64,000 nt of DNA, taken from NCBI GenBank assembly GCA_965243335.1, contig OZ251545.1, positions 4,340,001 through 4,404,000 of the forward strand, in the 5' to 3' direction. The DNA comes from JAJDXW01 sp965243335 (GTDB lineage Bacteria > Pseudomonadota > Gammaproteobacteria > HK1). The position numbers were made by a program, and so were the translations under genes. The notes under the pieces were generated by a model, which did no database searches, had not been told where the DNA came from, and saw only the letters and a program-made list of their open reading frames with translations. Below are positions 1-7,787 of the stretch, piece by piece; within the stretch, counting starts at the first letter, position 1; each line of letters opens with the position of its first letter.

Positions 1-2
1 TC

Positions 3-80
3 GTCGCGGGCTGCATGGTGTTCAACATCGACACGTGGAACCGGCACCAGCCGCGCTTCCCGTTGTCGCGCATTCCGTAG
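3..80 (+). CDS. C-terminal end of an unidentified gene upstream of pglZ (partial)
   Basis: Only the last 25 codons are inside the window, ending PRFPLSRIP-stop. In BREX type 3 loci the gene before pglZ is usually the helicase brxHII, so this may be its tail, but that is inference from position and the fragment is too short to identify. A degraded second copy of the same tail, again ending FPLSRIP-stop, lies at about 594-665, directly before the intact pglZ. This fragment is therefore one arm of a duplication. Confidence 0.45.
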   Translation, partial: VAGCMVFNIDTWNRHQPRFPLSRIP

Positions 81-156
81 CAGCTTGGGAACTGTCCCGT
101 GCCTGACTGGCGCGACCGGATATTGAAGGCGCTCACGCCGGGGGTTGCGCGCCTGA
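6..156 (+). repeat. Left copy of a 151-bp direct repeat flanking hicBA
   Basis: This segment matches 591-741 at the same length, with roughly four bases in five identical. Both copies begin GCGGGCTGCATGGTG and end TTGCGCGCCTGA. The repeat spans the end of the upstream gene, its stop codon, the spacer and the first 19 codons of pglZ. The hicBA cassette lies exactly between the copies. Confidence 0.85.
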
Positions 157-221
157 AGCGGGAGCGGTTCGCGGCCTTCGAGGCGCTGGACTTCGAGCCT
201 TCGCCCGGCGTCAACGTCTGA
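99..221 (+). pseudogene. pglZ 5' fragment fused to an unrelated tail
   Basis: A GTG start opens a 40-residue frame. Its first 19 residues (VPDWRDRIL...GVARL) nearly match the start of the full pglZ at 684. At the edge of the repeat it switches to a short unrelated tail ending FEPSPGVNV and stops. It is a duplicated gene start cut off by the inserted cassette, and is unlikely to be functional. The source of the tail is not recognised; it may have come in with hicBA. Confidence 0.7.
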
Positions 222-239
222 GGAGCAAGGAGACGAACC

Positions 240-443
240 ATGAAGCTGCACGTTGTGGTCCACCAGGCGGAGGAAGGCGGCTATTGGGCGGAAGTGCCGT
301 CCATTCCCGGGTGTGCGACCCAGGGAGACAGCATCGAAGAGCTGCTGAAGAACGTCCATGAGGCGGTCGAGGGATGCCTGTCCGTCGATGTTCGAGACGT
401 TCCGATCTCGGAATCCGACCGGATTATCGAGATCACGGTGTGA
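240..443 (+). CDS. hicB: HicB-family antitoxin
   Basis: This 67-residue protein has the short HicB fold sequence: YWAEVPSIPGCATQGD in the first third, then a helix EELLKNVHEAVEGCL. Family members neutralise the HicA mRNA interferase and repress their own promoter. There is no room for the C-terminal DNA-binding domain of longer HicBs, which is normal for the short subclass. A GGAG-type ribosome site (gaggagcaagGAG) precedes the ATG. The 3' end overlaps the hicA start by four bases (GTGTGA), so the pair is translationally coupled, antitoxin first. Confidence 0.88.
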   Translation: MKLHVVVHQAEEGGYWAEVPSIPGCATQGDSIEELLKNVHEAVEGCLSVDVRDVPISESDRIIEITV

Positions 444-691
444 AGGCCGTCAGCGGAAAGCGGCTTTGCCGGCTTCTCGAAGCTCGGGGGTGGGAGTTGA
501 AGAGGATCAACGGCAACCACCACATCTACACGAAAGAAGGAGCCATCGCCCGTATCTCGGTACCGGTTCACGGCGCCACGGTCTTGAAACGCGGGCTGCA
601 TGGTGCTCGACATCGCCGCGCGGAGCCGGCGCCTGCCGTGCTTCCCGTTGTCCCGCATCCCGTAGCGGCCGGGGGGCTGTCCCGTGCCTGA
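440..691 (+). CDS. hicA: HicA-family mRNA interferase, C-terminus replaced
   Basis: The GTG-started frame opens VKAVSGKRLCRLLEARGWEL and contains INGNHHIY, the double-stranded RNA-binding-like HicA core with its catalytic His (residues 27-28), followed by ISVPVHG. HicA cleaves mRNA when freed from HicB. Up to about residue 51 (LKRGL) it follows the family. Past that point the normal C-terminal helix is missing and the frame runs about 32 residues through the duplicated pglZ-upstream repeat, overlapping the pglZ start. The toxin is therefore truncated and chimeric, and its activity is doubtful. Confidence 0.82.
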   Translation: MKAVSGKRLCRLLEARGWELKRINGNHHIYTKEGAIARISVPVHGATVLKRGLHGARHRRAEPAPAVLPVVPHPVAAGGLSRA

Positions 692-741
692 CTGGCGCGA
701 CCGGATACTGACGGCGCTCACGCCGGGGGTTGCGCGCCTGA
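591..741 (+). repeat. Right copy of the 151-bp direct repeat
   Basis: This is the partner of 6-156. It begins inside the hicA reading frame and ends 19 codons into pglZ. The part corresponding to the upstream gene tail has drifted (CMVLDIAARS against CMVFNIDTWN) while the pglZ part is well kept, as expected if only pglZ is under selection here. Confidence 0.85.
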
Positions 742-2750
742 CCTTGGCGGCCGACCCCGATGGCCTGCTGCTCGAGGCGGCGCTCCTCGAAGCCATCCGC
801 GAGCGGGGCTTCGACGTCGTCACCTTCGAGGACCCCGTCGCGTTCCGCTTCGACTATGAATCGAGGTTCCGGTCTCGCTGGGATCGGGGCGAAGGGGCCG
901 GGCTCGAGCTCGTCGTGCGCACCGGAAGCCGCGACCCGGCGGCGCTTCCCTACGATCTGCTGGAAGCCGGCCGGCGGCTCTCCTTCGGCCTGGACGACCT
1001 CTTTCCCGCCTTCAGCTACCCGGTCGTCGCGTCGCTCGACCGGAGCGACCTCGACGCGCTCCACCGGGCGCAGGAACGCCGCCGGCCGCCGGACCGGCTC
1101 GGCGACGACGCGACCCGGGACTTCGCGCTGCGGCACGTCTTCGACTTCGCGCCCGAGCTCGTCAGACGCCCCTCCGACCTGCTGCGCCTCCTGCTGCGGA
1201 GACACTACCGGGGGCAGCGGCTGCCGCGCCTCCTGGATGACCGCCTGGCGCATCTGCTCCGGCAGGGCGGCGCCTTCGCTTCCTGGCCGCTGGAGACCAT
1301 CCTTCCGGACCGGGAAGCCTTCTTCGCCTTCCTCCAGGAGCGCTGGCCTCTCTTTCTCGACCGCCTCGCGGACCGCGTCGGGGGCGGCGAGCTGCGGGAC
1401 GTGGAGGGCGGGCCCGACTTCAAGGTCGGCGGCCCCGCGGACCTGCCCTTCGGCCATGACGACGTCCGCGTCTACGTCGACAACCTGTTCGTCGAAGGGA
1501 TGCTGCGCCCCGTCGCCCACGAGTCCGGCCGCGCGCTTCGCGGCGAGTGGGCGGCGGTCGGGGTCCGCATCGACGCGCAAGCGGATCGGCTGCGCCGCCT
1601 CCGCCGCCTCGCAGAGGCGGTCGGCGCGACGATCCCCGAGGCGGATGCTCATTACCGGGAGTGGCTGTCGTTCGCCTGGCGCTGGGCCGAGCTCGGCGTG
1701 CTCCTGTCGGAGACCGCCGCCGCGGCGCGGACGGATTCGGACTCGGGCTCGGACTTGCCGACTACCGAACCCCGCGCGGCTCGGGAGGATCCGATCGCTC
1801 CGGTCTCCGAGCTTCGCGCGGACGTGGACCGGGCGTTCCTCGCCTGGATGGAGCGCCGCTACGCGGGGCTCCACAACCAGCCGCCGGCCCCGCCGGTCAT
1901 GGTGCACCACCTGCCGCGCTTCCTCGCCCGCCGGCTCGCGGACGACCCCCGGCGCAAGGCCGCGCTCGTCGTGGTCGACGGGCTCGCCCTCGATCAATGG
2001 CTCGTGCTCCGGGACGTCCTCGCGGCGCAGCGGCCGGGGCTCCGCTTCCGCGAAGGCGCCGCGTTCGCCTGGACGCCGACGATCACGTCCGTCTCCCGGC
2101 AGGCGATCTTCGCCGGCAAGCCGCCGCTCCATTTTCCGTCGAGCCTCCTGAGGACCGACCGGGAAGCCGCGCTGTGGAGCGGATTCTGGGCCGATCAGGG
2201 CCTGGCCGCGCGGGAAGCGGGCTACGCCAAGGGGTTGGGAGACGGTTCCCCTGAAGACGTCCGGGAGCTTCTGTCGCGGCCGAAGGTCCGCGCGCTCGGC
2301 CTCGTCGTCGACAAGGTCGACAAGATCATGCACGGCATGGCGCTCGGAGCGGCAGGGATGCACAACCAGGTTCGGCAATGGGCCGGGGAAGGGTTCATGG
2401 CCGGGCTGCTGGATGCGCTGCTGGACCACGGCTTCGCCGTCTTCCTGACCTCGGACCACGGCAACGTCGAGGCGGAGGGTCGCGGCCGGCCCGCCGAAGG
2501 CGCGCTCGCCGAGGTCCGGGGGGAACGCGCGCGCATCTACCCCGACGTCGCATTGCGGTCGCGCGTGAAGGAGCGCTTCCCGGACGCGATCGAATGGCCT
2601 CCCATCGGGCTTCCCGAAGACTGTCTGGCGCTGCTCGCCCCGGGCCGGACCGCCTTCGTGCGCGAAGGCGAACGCATCGTGGGGCATGGCGGGGTATCGC
2701 TCGAAGAGGTCGTCGTCCCCGTGGTGGAAATCGGGCGGGCGGCGGGATGA
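684..2750 (+). CDS. pglZ: BREX type 3 alkaline-phosphatase-fold protein PglZ
   Basis: This 688-residue protein matches the BREX-3 PglZ subfamily along its whole length (VARLTLAADPDGLLLE near the N-terminus, LLRRHYRGQRLPRLLD in the middle). PglZ is a core component of BREX phage defence, which methylates host DNA and blocks phage replication. The alkaline phosphatase core shows a metal-site Asp in VVVDGLALDQW (about residue 430) and TSDHGNVEAEG (about residue 588). The C-terminal HGGVSLEEVVVPVVEI is typical. The GTG start at 684 is supported by the duplicated start at 99. It overlaps the next gene by ATGA. It appears intact despite the rearrangement at its 5' side. Confidence 0.9.
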   Translation: MPDWRDRILTALTPGVARLTLAADPDGLLLEAALLEAIRERGFDVVTFEDPVAFRFDYESRFRSRWDRGEGAGLELVVRTGSRDPAALPYDLLEAGRRLSFGLDDLFPAFSYPVVASLDRSDLDALHRAQERRRPPDRLGDDATRDFALRHVFDFAPELVRRPSDLLRLLLRRHYRGQRLPRLLDDRLAHLLRQGGAFASWPLETILPDREAFFAFLQERWPLFLDRLADRVGGGELRDVEGGPDFKVGGPADLPFGHDDVRVYVDNLFVEGMLRPVAHESGRALRGEWAAVGVRIDAQADRLRRLRRLAEAVGATIPEADAHYREWLSFAWRWAELGVLLSETAAAARTDSDSGSDLPTTEPRAAREDPIAPVSELRADVDRAFLAWMERRYAGLHNQPPAPPVMVHHLPRFLARRLADDPRRKAALVVVDGLALDQWLVLRDVLAAQRPGLRFREGAAFAWTPTITSVSRQAIFAGKPPLHFPSSLLRTDREAALWSGFWADQGLAAREAGYAKGLGDGSPEDVRELLSRPKVRALGLVVDKVDKIMHGMALGAAGMHNQVRQWAGEGFMAGLLDALLDHGFAVFLTSDHGNVEAEGRGRPAEGALAEVRGERARIYPDVALRSRVKERFPDAIEWPPIGLPEDCLALLAPGRTAFVREGERIVGHGGVSLEEVVVPVVEIGRAAG

Positions 2751-3520
2751 AGCGGGCGGTGGCGAAGCACGAAGGCGGGGTCGGGTTCAGCCAGCGCATC
2801 CGGCTCGAATGGCTCGACTACGCGGCCAACGCGGTCCTCGCGGGGAGCCCGGAGGCCGAGATCGTTGCAGCCCTGCGCGAACGGTTGCGGGAGCGGTTCT
2901 CGCTCGGCGGCGGCCGGGTGAGCGGAAACCGGGACAAGGCGGTGGCGATCCTCTCCAAGGTCTGGGTCGCGGTTCCGGAGGAGCGGCGCGCGCTCCGAGG
3001 CGAGGGCCTGGACCTTCTCCGGCAGGCGGATGCGAACGGCCGGATGCTGATCCATTGGTGCATGTGCATGGCGGCCTATCCCTTCTTCGGCACGGTCGCC
3101 GAGTCGACCGGGCGCCTGCTCCGCTTGCAGGGCGCCGCGGCGGCGGCCCAGGTGCAGCGCCGGCTGCGCGAGCGGCTGGGCGAACGCGAGACCGTCGCTC
3201 GCGCCGGGCAGCGGGTCCTGCGAGGGTTCATCGACTGGGGGGTTCTGCGGGAGACCGGCGAGAAGGGGCTCTACCGCGCCGCCGCGCCGCGCGCCATCGG
3301 CAACGGGCCGCTCGCGGTCTGGGCGCTGAAGGCCATGCTGTCCGCCCTCGGAGGCAGCCCCCAGCCGCCGTCCGCCCTGCTTCGCGCCCCCCGCCTGTTC
3401 CCGTTCGAGATCGCGGCGCCTTCAATGGCGGCCCTGGAGGCCTGCGACGCCTTCGAGGTCCTCCGGCACGGGCTCGATCACGACCTCCTGCTCGGCCTCG
3501 CCAAGCCCCCCGGCCTATGA
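2747..3520 (+). CDS. BrxA-like (DUF1819-like) protein downstream of pglZ
   Basis: This 257-residue basic protein starts at an ATG overlapping the pglZ stop (ATGA). BREX-3 loci carry brxA in this position, and the central MCMAAYPFFGTVAE segment, the helical character and the size fit that small nucleic-acid-binding family. I base the call mainly on context and overall length; no catalytic motif is visible. It would act with PglZ, BrxC and the PglX methylase, whose genes would lie upstream of the window. The BREX strand ends here: the following genes are on the opposite strand. Confidence 0.6.
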   Translation: MKRAVAKHEGGVGFSQRIRLEWLDYAANAVLAGSPEAEIVAALRERLRERFSLGGGRVSGNRDKAVAILSKVWVAVPEERRALRGEGLDLLRQADANGRMLIHWCMCMAAYPFFGTVAESTGRLLRLQGAAAAAQVQRRLRERLGERETVARAGQRVLRGFIDWGVLRETGEKGLYRAAAPRAIGNGPLAVWALKAMLSALGGSPQPPSALLRAPRLFPFEIAAPSMAALEACDAFEVLRHGLDHDLLLGLAKPPGL

Positions 3521-3614
3521 CGCGAAGGGGCGTATCCGACGGCGTTTGGTCGGCCAGCGGCGCAAAAGAGCGGCTCCCTGCCGCTGAGGCAGGAACATCC
3601 GTCTGCGGCGCCGG

Positions 3615-4106
3615 CTACGGATGCCCCGCGAGCCTTCCTGGAAAGAACCTGTCGCCGGCCTCCGATATCCTCTCCTTGATCGTGTTGACGGAGCTGCGCA
3701 ACAGCAGGCCGGCCACCACGACGAGCATGGCAAGCAGGCTGGCCAGGGGGCTGGTGGTGATCAAGGCGAGAAGGAGCTTCAGCTTCAGCTTGACGAGCTC
3801 CGCCGCGATTTCAACGTCGTCCGGCAATCCGACGTCATGGGACTTCCCAAGCGGCAGGAACATTCCAGCAGCCAGCCCGCTCAGGACGATCCAGGGGGTG
3901 GCGGGCCGATAAGCCGCATCGGCAAGAAATGCGAGAGAATTCCGCATCTTCGGATCCAACCGGGAATCCTTGGCCCAACGGTCGGCCTCGCAGCCGGCGC
4001 GCACCCGGAACTCGTGAGTGACGTGTATCAGGCGCCACCGGAGCAGTCCGTAGGCAAGCACGCCTGCGAGTATCCAGGCGATCTTGGCCAGGATGGTCTC
4101 AGTCAT
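3615..4106 (-). CDS. Membrane protein of unknown function
   Basis: This 163-residue protein starts MTETILAKIAWILAG with a first membrane helix at about residues 5-22. A cytoplasmic stretch with Arg and Asp follows, then hydrophobic segments at about 75-90 and a long LALITTSPLASLLAMLVVVA segment near 120-145. The ATG at 4106 is preferred over the longer frame because it overlaps the upstream gene by eight bases, which implies coupling. I do not recognise the family. It lies convergent with the BREX genes and may be an accessory defence membrane component or an unrelated neighbour. Confidence 0.6.
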   Translation of the reverse strand: MTETILAKIAWILAGVLAYGLLRWRLIHVTHEFRVRAGCEADRWAKDSRLDPKMRNSLAFLADAAYRPATPWIVLSGLAAGMFLPLGKSHDVGLPDDVEIAAELVKLKLKLLLALITTSPLASLLAMLVVVAGLLLRSSVNTIKERISEAGDRFFPGRLAGHP

Positions 4107-4326
4107 CGTCTTGCTCTCCGCGAGAAGGAAGTCCGGGGGGCTGGGCGTCTCCTCCCCTGATCCGGCGCTCCGCACGATAGGCTGCCATGAACGTTCGCGT
4201 GGCCCTGGGGAACAGACACCAGACGATGAAGCCGACAGCGGCGAGAATTCCAACGAACGTCCAAGGATCCTCCCTCGCGAATGCTACGAGAGCGAGCGCG
4301 ACGTCGGGCCACGTCGCTCCCGACAT
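4099..4326 (-). CDS. Small single-pass membrane protein
   Basis: This 75-residue protein (MSGATWPDVALALVAFAR...) has one strong hydrophobic helix, DPWTFVGILAAVGFIVWCLF, at about residues 20-40, then a basic region and an acidic tail. An earlier ATG at 4347 would add seven residues. Its stop overlaps the start of the next membrane gene. The two genes form a membrane pair of unknown role beside BREX. Confidence 0.5.
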   Translation of the reverse strand: MSGATWPDVALALVAFAREDPWTFVGILAAVGFIVWCLFPRATRTFMAAYRAERRIRGGDAQPPGLPSRGEQDDD

Positions 4327-4545
4327 CCCCTGCGCCTCCCTTCGCACCGTCGGATCGATTCCCAGTCACCGGGCCGCCGGGCCACGCCCGGACTATGACG
4401 CAGCGAGCCGGGAACCGTCAACGCCCAGCCCTCGACCACCGGTTGCCGGCCGCGGCGCGGCGCTGGCCGCGTGTCGTGGGAGGCCCTCGACCCGGCCCCG
4501 AACCAGTGACGCGAAGGGGCGGCGGGCCTGACGGCGTCCGGCCCC

Positions 4546-4551
4546 TATAAT
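4546..4551 (+). promoter_or_regulatory. Possible -10 box (TATAAT)
   Basis: A perfect TATAAT lies 42 bases before the ATG of the CMD-family gene in an otherwise very GC-rich spacer. No well-spaced -35 box is evident, so this is suggestive only. The rest of 4327-4593 shows nothing else recognisable. Confidence 0.35.
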
Positions 4552-4593
4552 CCCCGTGCCGTTCTTTTCTGAACCCGAAGGAGCTTCGTCCCC

Positions 4594-5145
4594 ATGCGAC
4601 TGTCCGCGCCCCGCATCCCGCCCCTCGACCCCGACGCGCTGACCGACGAGCAGCGGGAGATCGCGATCAAGGCGTCGCCGCCCGGCTCCGATCTCATCAA
4701 CGTCACGAAGACCCTCGTCCGACACCCGAAGCTCCTCAAGCGCTGGAACGTCTTCGCCGGCCACGTGCTCACCAGGTCCTCCCTCCCGCCCCGCGAGCGC
4801 GAGATCGCGATCCTGCGGGTCGGGTGGCTCTGCCGGGCGGAGTACGAGTGGGCGCAGCACGTGGTCATCGGCCGGCAGTGCGGCCTCGACGACGCGGAGA
4901 TCGAACGCATCAAGGCCGGGCCGGACGCGCCGGGCTGGACCGCCCACGAGTCCGCGCTCCTCCGCGCGACCGACGAGCTGCACGAGGACTCGTTCGTCGG
5001 CGACGAGACCTGGGCGGCGCTCGCCGCGTCGTGGTCGGAGGAGCAGCTCCTGGACTTCCTCTTCGCGGTCGGGCAGTACCGCCTCGTGTCGATGGTCCTC
5101 AACACCCTCGGGGTTCGGATCGATCCCGGGCTGCGGGGCTTCTGA
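4594..5145 (+). CDS. Carboxymuconolactone decarboxylase (AhpD-like) family protein
   Basis: This 183-residue protein has the CMD core LPPREREIAILRVGWLC-RAEYEWAQH, with Cys80, Glu83 and His89 placed as in the AhpD-like proton-relay site. There is one Cys rather than the CxxC of true AhpD, so it is not a classical peroxiredoxin reductase. Members act as small decarboxylases, or as oxidoreductases of unknown substrate. It stands alone, with a GGAG ribosome site (aaggagcttcgtccccATG). It is a cytoplasmic enzyme by its lack of signal or membrane segments. Confidence 0.85.
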   Translation: MRLSAPRIPPLDPDALTDEQREIAIKASPPGSDLINVTKTLVRHPKLLKRWNVFAGHVLTRSSLPPREREIAILRVGWLCRAEYEWAQHVVIGRQCGLDDAEIERIKAGPDAPGWTAHESALLRATDELHEDSFVGDETWAALAASWSEEQLLDFLFAVGQYRLVSMVLNTLGVRIDPGLRGF

Positions 5146-5191
5146 TCCCGCGCCGCGCCAGCCCGGCTCGCATCGCCGGCCCCCCGTTCCC

Positions 5192-5211
5192 GGGGGGGGG
5201 GGGGGGGGGGG
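5192..5211. repeat. 20-bp homopolymeric G tract
   Basis: Twenty consecutive G bases lie in the spacer 47 bases after the CMD-family gene, in a 244-bp intergenic stretch that otherwise shows nothing. Tracts of this length are slippage-prone and may also be miscounted in an assembly. Confidence 0.9.
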
Positions 5212-5389
5212 CGAACCACGGTTCGCGGGTTCCGGCGAGGCCGATCGCCCCGATCGAACAACTTTCCGGCGGCTTCCCGGCCGGCGGACGCCTGCCTTCG
5301 GGCGGCGCCGCCCCCGCGCACTCGCGGCGTCGGCCGACGGCATATGCGGGCCGAAACGGGGCGGGGCGCGATGCGGCCCCCGGGCCGGG

Positions 5390-5884
5390 TCAGGGGTCCT
5401 CCCGACCGTCCGGGGAGGCGAGAAACACGAGGACCAGCAGGGTCAGCAACGTCAAGTGGAAGGCGGTGGTCTTGGCGTTCCACTCCGACGACTGCCACAT
5501 CATGAACCATTCGTTCGCGACGACGAGAAAGGCCCCGAACCAGACGAGGAGCGACAGCCCGACCCCGGCGATCGCCGCCCCCTTGGCGCGCTGGAAGTCC
5601 TCCGCGCGGCCCAGCCGGAACGCGAGGCGCACGCCCCCGACCCAGCACAGCAGCGAGGCGGCGGCCTGCGCGGCGATGATCGACACGAACGCCACATGGT
5701 GGAGAACGGGGGACTCCACCGCCCTCCACATGCCCCGGTTGCCTTTGAAGGTCGTGTCCATGCGCATGACGTGGGACACGAAATCGAAGTTCGAGCCGTA
5801 GTCCGTCACGTTGCCGAACGCGACGAGCGACAGGTAGGCGGCCAGGAGGAGCACGGTCCCGGCCTTGGCGGCTCTCGTGTACAT
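5390..5884 (-). CDS. DUF2165 family small integral membrane protein
   Basis: This 164-residue protein starts MYTRAAKAGTVLLLAAYLS. It has four predicted membrane helices (about residues 8-25, 60-80, 100-125 and 138-155) and the family pattern FGNVTDYGSNFDFVSHVMRM with NEWFMMWQS in the last third. The function of the family is unknown. The ATG at 5884 puts the first helix at the N-terminus; longer frames add a low-complexity GC-rich extension. It is divergent from the gene at 6133, with an operator-like palindrome between them. Confidence 0.85.
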   Translation of the reverse strand: MYTRAAKAGTVLLLAAYLSLVAFGNVTDYGSNFDFVSHVMRMDTTFKGNRGMWRAVESPVLHHVAFVSIIAAQAAASLLCWVGGVRLAFRLGRAEDFQRAKGAAIAGVGLSLLVWFGAFLVVANEWFMMWQSSEWNAKTTAFHLTLLTLLVLVFLASPDGREDP

Positions 5885-5977
5885 CGCCTGCCTCCCGCGG
5901 GTGGAACAACCGCCCGAAGGCCCGGTCCCGCGGCCCCGATTCGGGGTCCCGCCTTCGCGGCGCCGCGGGTCTCGCAT

Positions 5978-6002
5978 ACTGTAGCGTAGAGCGTGCTACA
6001 GT
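5978..6002. promoter_or_regulatory. 25-bp operator-like palindrome
   Basis: The perfect 8-bp arms ACTGTAGC and GCTACAGT are separated by 9 bases (GTAGAGCGT). The site lies between the divergent starts at 5884 (minus) and 6133 (plus). Size and symmetry suit a dimeric repressor such as a TetR-type protein; no regulator gene is adjacent. Confidence 0.5.
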
Positions 6003-6132
6003 GCCCGGCATCGCGGCGCTCGGGCGGCGTCTCCGCCCGGCTCCACCGGGCGGTGGAACGCACCGGCCCGCGAGCGCCGGAATGGCCCCGGGGGCAGTTG
6101 GCGGGCGCTTCCCGCCCTGGAGGGAACGCGGC

Positions 6133-6426
6133 ATGAACAGGTTCTACTGGTCCCTGGCGCTCCTCGCCGTGATCGTGGCGGCGGGCCTCCCCGCGGCCGG
6201 CTGGCTGTACGAGGCGTTCGATGCGCGGACCGCGTTCTACCTCGACGTATTCGCCATCGTGCTGCCCTTCTTCCTGGTGTCGCTCTACGTGCTCCGGCAG
6301 TCGTTCCACGCGATCCGGCATCGGCGCCTCGCGCCGCGCCCCCTCGCCGTCGTGGTGGCGGCGGTGATCTTCGTCCTCTATGCGATCACCGTCCGCAATC
6401 TCTGGCTCGCCTCCGGAAGCATCTGA
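6133..6426 (+). CDS. Small membrane protein, three helices
   Basis: This 97-residue protein starts MNRFYWSLALLAVIVAAG. Hydrophobic segments lie at about residues 5-25, 36-55 and 68-88, the last being LAVVVAAVIFVLYAITV. I do not recognise a family. It starts 80 bases before the TRAP binding-protein gene and on the same strand, so it may be cotranscribed with the transporter, but no transport component of this type is standard. Upstream ATGs in the same frame give an implausible GC-rich extension. Confidence 0.6.
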   Translation: MNRFYWSLALLAVIVAAGLPAAGWLYEAFDARTAFYLDVFAIVLPFFLVSLYVLRQSFHAIRHRRLAPRPLAVVVAAVIFVLYAITVRNLWLASGSI

Positions 6427-6505
6427 GCGCGGGCCGCATTCGATCTACCCCCCGGACCTCTCGGCATCGCGGATGCCCGACGGGCCGCAACCTGAGGAGA
6501 CAGCC

Positions 6506-7615
6506 ATGTCCGTTCGCAAGAAGACCTTTCCCTCGGTCCTCGCCGCCGCCGTGATCCTGGCGACTCTCGGCAGCGGCCCAGCCGCTGCCGAGACCCGGAT
6601 CCGGGTCCAGTCGGTGATCCCGACCAAGGCGGACGAAGTCGTCATGCTCAACGCGTTCGCCGACGACGTGCGGGCGCTCACCAACGGCGAAGTGTCGATC
6701 GAGGTGCTGCCGGCCGGCGCCGTGGTCGGCGTGCGCGAGACCCTCGACGCGGTCGACAAGGGCCTCGTCGAAGGCGGCTTCGCGTGGACCCACTACTGGT
6801 CCGGCAAGCATCCGGCGGCCATGCTCTTCGGCTCCCCGGTCGCGGGCGCGGGTGTCGGCATCGACAACATCGCGTTCCTTTCCTGGTTCCTCTACGGCGG
6901 CGGCAAGGAGCTGTACGACCGGCTGTGGGACGAGATGGGGGTCAACGTCAAGGGCTTCATGCTGCAACCGGTCGGCCCGGAGGCGCTCGGCTGGTTCCGC
7001 GAGCCGATCCACTCGATGGACGACTTCCGCAAGTACCGCTTCCGCACCCCGCCGGGCATTCCGGGCCAGACCTACAAGGACATCGGGGTCGCCTCGGTCG
7101 CGATGGGCGGCGGCGACATCCTGCCCGCCCTGGAGAAGGGCACCATCGACGCCGCCGAATGGTGCTGCCCGAAGCCGGACAGCGTGTTCGGGCTCCACAA
7201 GGTGCTCAAGCACTACTACCTGCAGGGCCTGCACCAGGTGGTCGTCAACGCCGACATCTACATCAACGGCGACGTCTACCGCAGCCTCACCCCGCACCAG
7301 CAGAAGGCCATCGAGGTGGCCGCCAACGCCTCCCTCGTCAAGTCGCTCGGCTACCGCATCTTCGAGAACGGCAAGGCCCTGAAGGACCTGACGGAGAACC
7401 ACGGGGTGCAGCTCCACGACACCCCGGCCGACTACTTCTCCGCCTACATGGACGCGGCCCGCGCCTCGCTCGAGAAGAACGCGGCGGAGAACGCGTTCTT
7501 CAAGGAGGTGTGGGATTCGCAGAAGGCGTTCGCGGAGGTCGCGGTCCCGTTCTGGGCCGGGGCCCAGACGTCCAACGCGAGCCTCGGGATGGCCTTCGCC
7601 AAGTCCCGCCAGTAG
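6506..7615 (+). CDS. TRAP transporter solute-binding protein (DctP family)
   Basis: This 369-residue periplasmic protein has a signal peptide, MSVRKKTFPSVLAAAVIL...AAAE, cleaved near residue 28. The DctP fold is shown by VLPAGAVVGVRETLDAVDKG, the Arg of KYRFRTPPGIPGQ that salt-bridges a carboxylate ligand, and the DAAEWCCPKPD loop. The closest pattern is the TakP/alpha-keto acid branch, so an organic acid ligand is likely, but the substrate is not settled by sequence. A GAGGAGA ribosome site supports the ATG at 6506. It is followed by the two permease genes and an aminotransferase. Confidence 0.88.
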   Translation: MSVRKKTFPSVLAAAVILATLGSGPAAAETRIRVQSVIPTKADEVVMLNAFADDVRALTNGEVSIEVLPAGAVVGVRETLDAVDKGLVEGGFAWTHYWSGKHPAAMLFGSPVAGAGVGIDNIAFLSWFLYGGGKELYDRLWDEMGVNVKGFMLQPVGPEALGWFREPIHSMDDFRKYRFRTPPGIPGQTYKDIGVASVAMGGGDILPALEKGTIDAAEWCCPKPDSVFGLHKVLKHYYLQGLHQVVVNADIYINGDVYRSLTPHQQKAIEVAANASLVKSLGYRIFENGKALKDLTENHGVQLHDTPADYFSAYMDAARASLEKNAAENAFFKEVWDSQKAFAEVAVPFWAGAQTSNASLGMAFAKSRQ

Positions 7616-7787
7616 CGGCGGGGCGGATAGAGGCGCGGGACGGCGAGGCGAAGCACGGGGCGCCGGCCGCGGCGCCCCGGCTCGCCGCCGCCTCGCCCCC
7701 TCGCCTGCCTCCCCGTCCGCCTCGCGCCCCACAAGGGCTCCCGGGCCGCATCCCCTCCCCCGGCAAGGAAGTGGAACGGCGCATCCC

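Noticed and set aside
507..2687. Long minus-strand open frame opposite pglZ (and similar at 8357-11131, 28720-31950 and 33013-34587)
   Set aside because: These are antisense shadows: high GC suppresses stops. They have no ribosome sites or recognisable motifs, are rich in Arg/Gly/Pro/Glu, and lie opposite well-identified genes.
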